Shown: positions 27,835-39,291 of the stretch, piece by piece
Layout of the letters: the number at the start of each line of letters is the position of its first letter
How positions within the stretch are numbered: the first letter of the stretch is position 1
Assembly: GCA_029721515.1 (NCBI GenBank)
Contig: CM056556.1
Coordinates: forward strand, 6,324,501-6,388,500
Reading direction: 5' to 3'
Origin: Synanceia verrucosa
Lineage: Eukaryota > Chordata > Actinopteri > Perciformes > Synanceiidae
DNA length: 64,000 bases
Notes under the pieces: generated by a model
The model's input: the letters and a program-made list of their open reading frames with translations, nothing else
Databases searched by the model: none
Told to the model about the DNA's origin: nothing
Translations under genes and position numbers: made by a program

Positions 27835-28973
27835 GTAAGTTGTTTTCTCCTTGTGTTGTACGATCAGAATAATGCGGAAGTATTTTAGTTTAAAGGAGCA
27901 ACAGGTGCTAGCTGCTAGCTAGCTGACCGCAGAGCTGCACCTGCAGGTTGATGACAGGCTAACGATACACTGGGATGACCTTACAAAACTTTTTGGCTCT
28001 GTTGTGTAATTTCGACAAGTTAAGCTGAAGTCAGTCAACAAATTTGCCGTCAGTAAGTTTAATTAGCTACTTATTGTCAAGTAGCGGTTGACTAATTAAC
28101 TTAAAGTGACGTTAGCAACAAAAGTATTCAAAATGTTGGTTAAAATTATGCTAACATAAGTAGGCTAACTTTAATAAGTTTGATTATGTCTAGTGACAAG
28201 CTAAAGTTAAGGTAAATGAAAACCACAACAATGATAATGTTAATAACAACAACAGTGTCATCATCGTCACCTGCTTGTCAAGTTGTGCTAGGTTATTTGC
28301 ATTTTATAAGGCTGTTTAAATACAGCAATAAATTCTACAGCATGCTAACGTTGTTGGCAGTTAAAGAAGCTACTATGTTCAGTTATTTCCGCAGCAGTAG
28401 TGTGTATTTGTGATTAGATTTTTGAGAAAACCTTAACTGTGCCAGATGAGTACATTTGTTTGTTTATTGAATGCTTTTGATACTCATAAACGACAAGTTT
28501 GTGTTTGCCATTTTTGCTTTGCAAACAATTGAAATGACTAATAGCCTAATTATACTAGATTTCTTCTGTCGAGCCACACAATGATTGAGCTGTATTTTCA
28601 GCTTTACTTATATATATTTATATTCTTTGCATTCTTTGGGGTGGAGTAGTGTTTGCTGAGCGTACATGTCCTCAGTGCACATTATACAGTAGCCTGTGTA
28701 ACTCATTAAGTAGATGACTTTGATAAATGTCTCTCTAGCTGTCCTGTTCCATGTTTGGTCAGACGTGTGTATGTATTCAACTCTTTATTATCTTATTTCT
28801 TCCCGTAGATCTATTATCTGTTTGTTGGCAGTACTTCCTCCACATCTCCTGTATTGTTTTTACCTCTTCACAATTACTTCCTTATTTTTTTTAATAACAT
28901 GGCTTTCTCTTCCCTTTTCTTTATCTTTCCCTCATCAAGATTGGTAATTGTCGGTAAATAGTTGTCCTGGACT

Positions 28974-29246
28974 CTATAAGTCTTGGCTGGGATATTTCAT
29001 ACATATTTGCAAGCTATAATGATTTTCCATTAGGCTGTGCTCTACCCTTCTGATTAGTTTGAGGAATAATTCTTCATCAGATAGTTTTTTTGGGTGAGTT
29101 AATCTTTTGGTTTGATGCTGTTCTACAGTGTTTTTGTTTTGGCCATCTTCAACAACCTCTCCTTCTTGCCATTCAAATTGATCGTTAATGTAATAAAATA
29201 TCCCCTCTGGATTTTGAGCGTGGTGGTAGCGAGGGAAAATCTTCAA
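28974..29246 (-). pseudogene. Second unidentified coding-like island, minus strand
   Basis: A minus-strand frame with 90 codons reads KIFPRYHHAQNPEGIFYYIN, then QFEWQEGEVVEDGQ and KKLSDEELFLKLIRRVEHSL, before a TAG. The apparent first codon is TTG and a stop lies just before it, so it is a fragment. The composition is coding-like (balanced charged, aromatic and Pro residues), unlike the Ser/Cys/Leu-rich chance frames around it. I do not recognise it. It may belong with the island at 26911-27565, but the inferred RASSF7 promoter lies between them. Confidence 0.3.
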
Positions 29247-29495
29247 TCAGCCCAATTCTAGTGATTCTGGGAACAGATGGGCTTACATTAGAAATGCAGT
29301 AAAATCAAATCAGAATTTTTCCATAATACATTACATTTGCAGCAATACAATGAAAAGTCAGAACAAAAAGTTGACTGTAAAGTATGTAGTTGCTTGACCT
29401 CTTTGTCCCCATCCACGCTATGAAATCCCTCCATGGTGACTCATCTGTCCAGCTGCTCAGCACTAGAGAACATAATGGCTTGTCTACCAGCTGAG

Positions 29496-29498
<3 letters not shown>

Positions 29499-29527
<29 letters not shown>
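29499..29527. repeat. (CA)14 microsatellite
   Basis: Perfect CA run after CTGAGAAA. Confidence 0.9.
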
Positions 29528-29529
<2 letters not shown>

Positions 29530-32279
29530 CTTCGTCTCTTCGTCTCTCAGGCACTAAATCATTGCAGCACTGCCCTCCTCTCACCCTTTATGCTAATGAA
29601 TTGACTTTTAAGACCATCAAGATGGTTTAGATCCACTATAGATCAAACTAGCATGACCAGGATACTTAGATTGTGCCTTAATATTGCTGCCTGATCTGCT
29701 CTTTAAATTCCCGATCCTTAGAGTGCTGTATTTATAATTATTATTGTTATTTATTTATCTAATGTGGACAGTGGTAAGGGAAAACTAGCTATACTACCAG
29801 CTGTCTTATATATCAAGTACCAAGTATTTAATTTACCATCATGCAGGTGTGAATCTATTCCCAGAGGCTATGTCTTAATTTTTCTCTTTAGTTTAATACT
29901 ATGGATAGCCTCATGCAGAATGGATAGGTGAGTGCAGTTTAGTGAATGAAGCAGAGCAGTTTGCATACTGTAAGTTATGTTTTCAGTGTCATTCCATGAT
30001 TGATTCTAATCTCCAGGTTGCATGTTTCATTTGGGAGAATATCCCCAGAATCTGCAGTAAGCCAGCAGCCAGAATGTGCCTATTATCTGTTATTAAGCTC
30101 ACGCAGGGTTGTTAATCCCCAGGTAGTCCTCTCAATTACAGTTAAATAAAATCAATGGTGGAAGCTTAGACTTGTCATTGCTGTCCATGAGTCAGAGCCC
30201 GTCAGCTTTGTCACCTTCTCTTGGCCCGGCTCATCAGCTATCCTGTCACATTCACATTGTGGAGAGGTAATTGGGCCTCCTTTCACTTGGTAAATGCTTT
30301 TTTGAGACTGAGATCTGCCTGCCACCGCTGAAGTAGAGCAATTTACCGACACTGAGGCGATGTACTACAAGGCAGACGATAGTGTTCGAAGTGTACAGTA
30401 AATTGCTGAGAAAGTGATAGGTGTGCGAATTTCAGTCTGAGTAATAAACCTGTCGCCGAACACTGGTTGACTGTAGTGTCTCTGTTGGGAATGTATGCTG
30501 GAGGGCCTCACTGTTATTTAGTTTACCAGCCTGAGCTGATGCCAGTGTGTGTAGTAAAAACACAACACACTGCACATTAATAGGAATTCTGAGACTTAAG
30601 TGGAGTTATCTATTTGTCATGTACTGTACATAAGAAGGGACCGATCACTGGTGGACTTTTGTTTTGAAGCCTTGAATTTGTGGCTGTTGCCATTTTGGTT
30701 ATTTGCAACTAGATGTGTCACAAGAGGATGGAGCTAAGTGCAACTGAAGGCTGAAAAAACACTTGATTTAAGTGACTAAAATGTTATAATTAACTTTGAT
30801 AAGCTGAAAACATGCTGTGAAAGGGTTAAGTTGTAAGACAAAATGAAGACCACCCAGAGCGGACAACTGTCGGTCACAAGGTAGCCACACCCTAAAGCAT
30901 CCTCTGCTTTATGCTCTGTTTGACTCTACATGAGACCACCATTAACTAAATGAACATCATGCTGCAAGGAAGAAGGCTTCACATTAGAAACTGAGACCAT
31001 AGAGTCTTCCTGAGATAATAAATCAAGAGAAAAGTAGACTCATTTTCTCATTTCTCTGCTTATTTTTCATACAAATAGTGAAAATATATGCTAATATGCT
31101 TTAAGTTGACACTAACCTGCAAACTAGTGGTTTTCTCTTCACCCGTCTGCTAATATTCAGTGAAATAAGTCAACCCGAAAAGGGATTTCTGCATGGCTGC
31201 TTCATGCGCATGATGTGGCTCTGCCGGTGTCGTGCAAAGGGGTTGTTTGAAGCAGACGTTTGGAGAGGAGGGTCAGCACCTCTAACTCTGAAGCATGCTG
31301 CTCTTTTAGTGGATTGGTCTGTTTGGGTTGTAAACAAGCCACTGTCATAAATTATAACAGGGTGTAGAGCTAAATCTGCACTGTGCTTCCCATTAGCCAT
31401 TTTCATAATACACCACTGTGGTTGGGCATATTGGATATTGGCTACACAATTAATTTATTTGTTTGCCTTAAATTTCAGATTTTTTTCTCAGTGCGCTTTA
31501 TTTGTGTAGCATTAAACCCAATGTTCCCAGCATTCAGCTCATTTAGAACATATTTGTGTCAACTTGAATTTTAAAGATCTGTTGTTATATTCTGCAATAA
31601 ATAGATTAAATTAATTAGGCTAGATTATATCGTTGCTGTACGGTAGTACTAGTTTTGTATGGGGTGAACACGGAAAGGAACTTAAAAAAGGTAATACGGA
31701 AGTAGACAGGTAATGTGTGAGTGTACCAGCTAGAGGTTACACTGTTAGTGTCACACTGTGCTGCTCAGCATTGTTACTCTCTCAGCAAACAGAAATAGGC
31801 TACAGCCAACCTGTTGGGTAGGAAGCTGCTGTGAAGATGAGACTATGAGGAAGTCGTAGTTGAAGTAGTTTGTTCCATCTTGAATTTCCAGGATTGTGAC
31901 CTGCTCGCTGCTCGGGAATCCAGCTAACTTAGACAATTAACTCTAATTAACTTTTATAAATGACGGTTATTATAAAATGTTTTTTTCCGGTTGTTGTATC
32001 CTCTTAATATCTCCCCCACCCCCGCCAGCACCATTCTGCTTTTATTTTCTCTTTCTCTCACTTGCTGCGTATAGGGAGTGGTGTTTTGGCAGTCATGTGA
32101 CTTTTTGTCTGAACACAATTGCCGGTGTTTGCCATTGGCCGATTTTTCTTTTGAAAGAGCGTTGGTTTCCCGGGTGACGGGGAATGGCGGCACCACTTCA
32201 CTTTCCTCTGCAGCTGCACCCCCCTCCCCTCTGCATTGCTCTGAGCCGCTCTCTCTCCGTCTCTCTGCCTCTTCCCCAG

Positions 32280-32393
32280 GCTGTGCTGGATCAGGTAGCC
32301 CAGAGCACGACACACTGTCACAGGGTTGTGCAGCTCTTCCTCCTCTCCCTTTTCACCGGGCAGGCGGTCACAGAGACCACCAGTCTTCAGGAG
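32280..32393 (+). other. Candidate internal exon, 114 nt, open in one frame
   Basis: A strong pyrimidine tract and acceptor (CTCTGCCTCTTCCCCAG) ends at 32279, and a consensus donor GTGAGTG begins at 32394. The 114 bases between are open as 38 complete codons (AVLDQVAQSTTHCHRVVQLF, then LLSLFTGQAVTETTSLQE). Joining it to the next RASSF7 exon does not preserve the RASSF7 frame, so if real it is a leader exon or belongs to another transcript. Confidence 0.3.
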
Positions 32394-32636
32394 GTGAGTG
32401 AAACAATGGCCTTGTTTGTTAAAATTTAAATGTTTTCTTTCTTTTCTGGTGGAACATATGGTTGAACCTGAATCTGTACTGCAGAAGTCATACAAAGTAA
32501 AGTTAAATATAAGTTGGTCTTTGTACATGTGATCAGTCGTATTAGTCACCACGGTAACATAATTTGACATGAAAAATGCATGCTTAACACTGACTGTATG
32601 TTATAAGATTAAGTGATGTTAACTGGTGATGAATCA

Positions 32637-32639
<3 letters not shown>

Positions 32640-32673
<34 letters not shown>
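32640..32673. repeat. (TG)n microsatellite
   Basis: A TG run of about 17 units, ending GCGTGTCTGTG. Confidence 0.92.
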
Positions 32674-32678
<5 letters not shown>

Positions 32679-33038
32679 CTGTGCCTGATTTTCTTCATTT
32701 GTTATGGTGTGGCATTAAAACAACCATGGTTGGCTTGGCATGGCTTTCTAAATGTCTTACAGGATAGACTTTGACTAAAACCGTGTGTAGATAACTCGGT
32801 CAAGATGGTCCAAAGTTATTTCTCGGCCGTAATAAGAGCTGCACAGTAGGCTTAGTTCCTTTTTTTTTTGTTCCATGAAAGATTCAACAGCTGTGTGCGC
32901 TCTCTGCTCCGCTCGGCTTGTGTTTGGGAATCGGGCCACTTTGTGAGGATTTTCTGGCATGGTTACCGTCCTGAAGTGGTGCCCTCCCTGCACCCCTTGT
33001 AGGGCGCTCCACCAACCAGGTGGTCGAGTCTGTGTTGG

Positions 33039-33052
33039 GTTACCGTGGCAAC
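33039..33052. promoter_or_regulatory. RFX X-box-like palindrome
   Basis: GTTACCGTGGCAAC is a near-perfect two-arm match to the RFX X-box (GTTRCC-N2-GGYAAC), the control element of many ciliary genes. It lies inside the inferred RASSF7 intron, about 9.4 kb after LRRC56 ends. Confidence 0.45.
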
Positions 33053-35183
33053 ACTGAAAACAGGCTCCCTGCCGTTCCCTCAGGTGCACTTTATCTGATG
33101 ACCTGAAGGATCCTTTGCACATACACACTCTCCCCATATGCAAACACACTAGCATCTGTTGCAGCTGACACTTGACCCCTCAGAGACAAGGGACACATGA
33201 AAGAAATTAATGATGGTGGTAGAAGTGACTGATGAAGTCATATGTGTCGGGCTGGTTTAAGTTTGCTGATATTTACTGCTTATGTGACCACATGCAGATG
33301 TTTCTTTACAGCGTGAGCCTGCCCCCAGGTTACACTGCCATCTCTGTTAACAGTCATTTATGTCTGGCTGTTGACCTTAGTCTACCTTAAGCAGGTGAAG
33401 AGTCTGGACTCTCATCTCAGTGTGTTGTCATGCATCAGGGTTTGTTAAAATGAAAGAGCCAACTTATGTTTGATGCCACCAGTTGGACCAATAACTGTTT
33501 CATGTGTCTTGTTGCCTGCAGGCACATATGTGATTTTAAGGTTGCACGGTCAGATGGTGTGGAAGTCAAACCATTTTCACGAATACCGGGTTTTAGACAT
33601 ACCAATTGGTTGTCTTTATTGAATGTTTGAGGAGCGAGCAGGAAGCAGGGCTGCAGTGTGTGTCATTGATCCACAGCCTGGTATCACGCAGCTGATGCAA
33701 CCAGGAGGAAACTGAAGCGCTGAGGCCTTGTTGTTGCTTCTGACGGGCTGCCATGATGTCACCACTGCTGACCCGACAGTCCTGACATTCCTGCTGATGG
33801 GGGTTTACGTAGACATGGAGGGGAGTATGTGGGAGATATGTGGGAGAGATGCACAGGCTTGCACACATATGGCCTTTGTCTAAGCGCTGATTAGTAATCT
33901 GGCATATCCACCGACACACATAACGTCATTAATTCAGCCTCATGCACACGCCCTCTCCAGCACACACTCAGACCCTCCACCACCAAGATAAAGATGGTGT
34001 CGTCAGTTTCACCGGCCTCGTTAAAATTCAACAGGTCTTCAAGTGTCTGTACTTGAAGTTTCGGAGAATCTGTTTTGCATATATCCTCTGCTTCCAGCTA
34101 AAATGTCTGTGGAGTGGTATGATTAGAGAACTCCATTATGTACCGGTGTCATCACGTTTTTATGTGTGTGCGCATGCGTGCATGTGTGTGCGCATTTATA
34201 GGTCATAATTATAGCTACAAAGACTTTCACAGGCTGCTACAGCTTTCCTTTGATCCATTAAAGCCACTAAAGGAAAGCGGTGACAGGCCCAGTGCAGTGA
34301 AAGCTTCTAAATGCTGTTTTTCCCGCAGGTGTTTGGATAGCCCTTTCCCCCCGACACTGAGTTGAATAGATCAGTTATGTCAACAGTGTTTCAAGTAAAT
34401 GGACAGAAAAGAGAAGGTGACATATTTGTGTATATGGAGTACAAATGGACAAACAGATGGAAGAAAATATTTGTGAGACAGACAAACAAACAGGCGGAGG
34501 CATGTAGACAGACAGACAGACTGGGCGTCAGTGGGTTCGTCCGGGGGCCTCTCCCTCGCTCTGTGTGGGGCTTACAATGCTTTTGTTCACCTACGACCCC
34601 TGACCTGCTCCCACCTGATAGCTCCCCTGCCACTAACTTGCATTTCCTGTGCCTCCTGTGCTACCCCTCCACTGGCTTTTGTTTTTTTACTGAGATCATC
34701 ATTAAGTCAGCAGTTCCAGCCCCCCACGCAGGCCAATATCTCATCTTGCCTAGTCTTTGTTCCGTTGCTCTCTTAGTGCACATGGTGCGCCTTGACCAGG
34801 GTTGTAGCCTGTGGGTTGGGTCCTGAGAAATCCTTAGCTTATCCAAGACCTCAGGCTTGTATGGAGGGGGTCACTGGCAGTCACGTCTTGTTGACTCTGA
34901 CTCTCTTTTGTTCCCTTGCTCAAATCTTGCATGGGAAAAGACACCAAGAAAAATGAAAAGGCCCACCATCAACATCCTAACTTTGTGCATGAATGAAAAG
35001 TGTCCAATGACAGTCACAGATTCCTCCCAGTACCAGTCAGGCTGGCTGTAGCCTATTTCTGTTTACTGATAGGAGCTGCTCAGTGTGACACTAATGGTGC
35101 AGCTTTATCTCAGGAGACAGACAGTGTAGGATGGCAACAAAGTGGCTTCACTAGAGGGGGATGAAGGAAGGAGATGAGACAAT

Positions 35184-35215
35184 GTGAAGCGCTGGTTTGG
35201 TGAAGCGCTGGTTTG
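35184..35215 (+). repeat. 16-bp tandem duplication
   Basis: GTGAAGCGCTGGTTTG occurs twice head to tail without change. Confidence 0.9.
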
Positions 35216-35597
35216 AAAAGCATTGAAGGAGAGTGTTGCAGGAGATGCTATAGGTTGAAATTTATTTCCTCTCTAAAAATACCTTCTCATATAGCCTCTC
35301 AAAAAGGAGAGGAACACAGTCCTGAGCCAGTCTGGACTGGTTCTCTGTAAAAAGAGTCGTGCCAGAGTTCGTCCAAAATCCTGACAACTTGGAAGCTGCT
35401 AAAAGCCAACAGCGATTCTGTTATGTGCTTTGTTAATGTGATCTGAAGAGTGTTTTTAAGAGGAAAAATACACAAGACTGAGGTATTTTTTGTGTTTTAT
35501 TCAGAGTAATGCCTGTTTACCAGCAGTGTATATATTAAACCAATTGACCCTTGCCTCCCGTCCTCCTGTCCTCAGGTTCACCTGTATTTTCAATACA

Positions 35598-35926
35598 GAT
35601 ATTGCTGTTTTGGGCGGCACGGTGGACCTTTCTGTGTGGAGTTTGCATGTTCTCCCCGTGTCTGCGTGGGTTCTCTTCGGGTACTCCGGCTTCCTCCCAC
35701 TATCCAAAAACATGTATGGGGATTAGGTTAATTGGCTAATTCAAATTGACCGTAGTGTGAACGTGAGTGTGAGTGGTTGTCTGTCTCTATGTGCCCTGCG
35801 ATGAGGTGGCTACTTGTCCAGGGTGCACCCTGCCTTCCGCCCGAGGACAGCTGGGATAGGCTCCAGCCCCCCCGCGACCCTATGAGGATAAGCGGTAGAT
35901 AATGGATGGATGGATATTGCTGTTTT
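35598..35926 (+). mobile_element. Short retroposon (SINE-like), same family as 18046-18392, with 14-bp target duplication
   Basis: The body at 35612-35912 lies between perfect direct repeats GATATTGCTGTTTT (35598-35611 and 35913-35926). It begins GGGCGGCACGGTGG, then jumps directly to CCTTTCTGTGTGGAGTTTGC, continues through the shared body (GCTGGGATAGGCTCCAGCCC) and ends in (TGGA)n. The segment that would hold the A- and B-box region after GGCACGGTGG is deleted, so it is even shorter than the LRRC56 copy. It is in plus orientation. Confidence 0.85.
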
Positions 35927-38303
35927 TAAGGAGTTGACATAGTGACCCGCATTTTCTTCCAAAACATGAATCATGCTCTGAGCCAGGTTTTCCGGGATGA
36001 AAACAAAAGTCTTTGTCTGCTCTGGTGCTATATTTACATCTCAACAATGTAATTACCATCACTGGTGAAAGCCATATCGCTTGTCATAATGATACACAAG
36101 ACATAGCTGCACTACTGGCACAGCAGTGCTGGCCTGACCATAATGACACAGCAATGCTATACTTGGCATGTTGTTTGGCAAAAACAAAGCATTACTATCT
36201 TGCGTTGCATGCCACAACTATGAAAACCGATGTCAACAAAAGTTCAGGATTTCAGAACTTGTTTGGGCCTCTTTAAATAGAGTCTGGTCACTGTCCAGGC
36301 TTTAATCTGGACCAACCTGCTGTCCACCTGTTGAAGGCTGTTTTTAGTGAAAATGGAGAGAGATGAAGGGGTGGGGGTTTCAACAGGGAAGACAGGAAGG
36401 GGTGAGTCATGGTAGAAACTTAATGCTATTCATCCTTGGTGAATAATGGCTAACAAAGACACTATCAGCATGTATTCCCCTCACTCTGCTCCCCTCCACA
36501 GAACCTATTGAACTGCTGCCAGACCCAACCAGTCTATTTCTCAGCCCGAGAGCCACCTTCCTGTCTTGTCTGAGCTGAGTTATAACTGGCTCGCCACTCT
36601 TTGGACAAATTTTATACCTACTATCACTTGTCGATGCAATAACTTAATAGCGATTGAGAGCAGTCCAATTCAGAGTATGGAGTTGAATGCATTTTCAGCT
36701 ATTGAATGGTAAACAATGAGTGGTAAGGAAGTCCAAAATTAGGGAGGATTTTCTTCTTAAAGCGCAGGTTTTAAAAGCTTTTAGACCTCGTCTTTGTTTT
36801 CTTTAGCTTTCTTCGCTGAATGCAGAGGGAGTGTTGGAGGAGGAGGAAAGGGGGTTGCAAGAATGTTTGAGTCACGCAGAAAAAGGGATGATATGTGGGG
36901 TTGACAGGGGAGGGTGGGTGAGGGAGGCGCAGCGGTGGGAGGTGCCCTGAGGAATGCCTGGAAGGTGTCAGCAAAGTGTGGGAGGCTTTGGACTGATAAT
37001 CCTCCCCATCACATCACAACAATACCCTTACCCACCAATCTGATTTCAGCCCTGTTGTCTCTCCATCTTCAGACTCTAAAAGTGATAAGGAGGACTGTTA
37101 ACCACTGCTTTGTCATATCCCTAAGAAAACAGACACAGTCAGGATCCGTAAGGTGTACTTACTCCTCTGCTGCTTTTAAAATGTCACTCCTCCTTGGCAC
37201 CTCAGCCTTTTCTCACTGTGGTCTGTAGTATCTAAGCACCCCCCTCCACCAGAGTGTTTAAATGATTTGTTAGACAACACAGTTCTTGATGTGCCAAAAG
37301 CTTTGCTTTATAGGTCGGACAGTGAAACAGTTCACATTGATGTGAAGTGGACTCTCTGTGGGCCTGCGTGACTCAGCCTGGCTAAGAGCCACAGCATTCT
37401 TCACAGCGCTCTTTTGTTTGCATGATTTAATTCATCAAATTAATGCAATTAATCCGAGACGTCTATTTTTGGAACATCTGCTTCATACAACGCACGCTAC
37501 TTATTAGGGGCTGCGACTGCATGTCCTCATTAGTCTGGTCAGAATACAATCTGACGTCAGATAAAAGCAAAGTAAACAGAACGACGGAGTAGGTATTGGG
37601 ATTGTCGATGACCTGCTGCTGCTGAGCATGTTTTTTTTTTTCTTTCACTCACTGGTTTTAAAACTTTTTAAATTCCCCCTTTGGATCAATTTATTACTGT
37701 TACTACTATTATCTACGATGTAATATTATCTGATAGCATAACAAAAATAAGCAAACCATTCATAACAAATTAAAAATAACATTTTATGTTTAAAAAAAAT
37801 GAAGAAAAAAACAACAAAAAAACAAAACAAATATCCACAGATTAAATGGTTTCAGTTTTGTGTCGTCTTTACCATAGGATTTTTTTCTACCCAAGCTTTT
37901 TATGCACTGAAGCCAGGGGGATGCACTGCAAGCTTACAGTAACTGCTGATAACAGCCAGAAGCTGTTTACATATGATTGTACTGTTCATTATCATACATA
38001 CATAGTCTGGAGCTAATATATTTCACAATGTAAGTTTATTCTTTACTTTTAATTTAGTTTACACTGCAATTATTCTGTGTATCTGTCATCAGTACATTCT
38101 GTACCTCCCTTTTTTCCTTTTGTTCTGCTTGGTATCGGGTCCAGTTTCAGTAGCCAGGTTGTAGTTTCAGGTTTAGAGGGGGATGGTAAGGTGGCACTAA
38201 TGTTAAGATTTAGGGGGATGTGATGATAGAGAGAGGAGAGGTATCAATAGGGGGGGAAAAAAGAGGCTCATGGTGAGCGGCTCTCACATATTCTCCCCGA
38301 CCC

Positions 38304-38338
38304 ATTGGTCACGCATGTCTCAGCTGTGTTTGTATTGG
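38304..38338 (+). promoter_or_regulatory. Paired inverse CCAAT boxes
   Basis: Two ATTGGTC words at 38304-38310 and 38334-38340 are spaced by 30 bases, an NF-Y-like pair. They lie about 0.6 kb upstream of the candidate leader exon at 38880-39291. Confidence 0.3.
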
Positions 38339-38879
38339 TCGGGGGCCGTAGAGATGGAAGGCATTGTTTCATGGTTTGAATGTTGAGGTGTAATAATTGA
38401 TTCAGTCTTTTGTTTTGTACATATGTTGCCCTCTGCACCAGGGTGATCAGATTTGGGTTGCTTCAGCCTGTCATTTCCCACAGGGCGTTGTCCAACTCAA
38501 ACACACAGAGCAGACTCTCATTACACCTGGCCTGCCGGACTATGACCTCATTTCAGGAAAAGGAAGAGAACCACCTGACAGACTCATTTGTGTAATCAGC
38601 TGTTCATGTGACTGGAGGTTGGAGGGTGGATGTGTAATGCCTCAGGTTATAGATTGTACAAGCAGTATGATACATGTGCATGCAAATAGTTTCAAATGTA
38701 TTCTCCCCTCTTATCTGTGAGCTTCCTTACAGGCAGCCCTTTGTGTCGATGGGGAATGTGGGATACAAAGAGAATAACTGGAAATTGATACAGAGGAGAA
38801 AACGACAAAGTCGAAAACATGCTTTCAACTACCTGAAAAGAGGGAGGTACCTGATCCATCCGACCGACAGAGAGTGACA

Positions 38880-39291
38880 GAGAGAGAGAGAGAGGAGTGA
38901 CTGGGAGGGTGTGTTTCTGTGTGGGTGGGAGACGGAGAGAGGAGGGGTGTAGACCTAGAGAGAGAGAGAAGCCGAGCAGTCTCTCAGATCTTGGCTGTGG
39001 TGAGGACACCCAGGAGAAGTGCATTCCTGAGGCAGCAAGCAAGGAGAAGGCAGTCAGAGAGTGTAGGCTTCGTGACATCCTTTAAATTGCTCACATCAGA
39101 CTGCCTATGACCTCCGGACTCTGGACAAACACACACGCTTAACTCGCTGCTGCACCAGCTGCACAACCGGCTCCGCTGCTCTCATAAGTAAAGGATTTCC
39201 CTCTGCGAGTGAGGACAAGAGACGCAGAGAGTAAAGAAACTGACAAGAGGAAATAAAGACACAGAAGAGAAGGAGAAGATCCTCTCAGCCG
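38880..39291 (+). other. Candidate alternative leader exon of RASSF7
   Basis: A (GA)n-rich stretch (38880-38970) leads into purine-rich sequence with several in-frame stops, ending CTCTCAGCCG followed by the strong donor GTGAGTGTGGGG at 39292. This is the typical look of a vertebrate 5' UTR exon next to a GA-rich core promoter. No acceptor is seen upstream, so it would be a first exon. Assignment to RASSF7, the next plus-strand gene, is an inference. Confidence 0.4.

Noticed and set aside
32058..32570. 170-codon minus-strand frame in the RASSF7 intron
   Set aside because: Starts late, has low-complexity Ser/Gln/Arg composition, and is antisense to a candidate exon with strong splice sites. 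No family match.
34150..34196. Alternating GTGCGCATGCGTGCATG stretch as a Z-DNA element
   Set aside because: Short and common in fish introns. No evidence of function beyond a purine-pyrimidine alternation.
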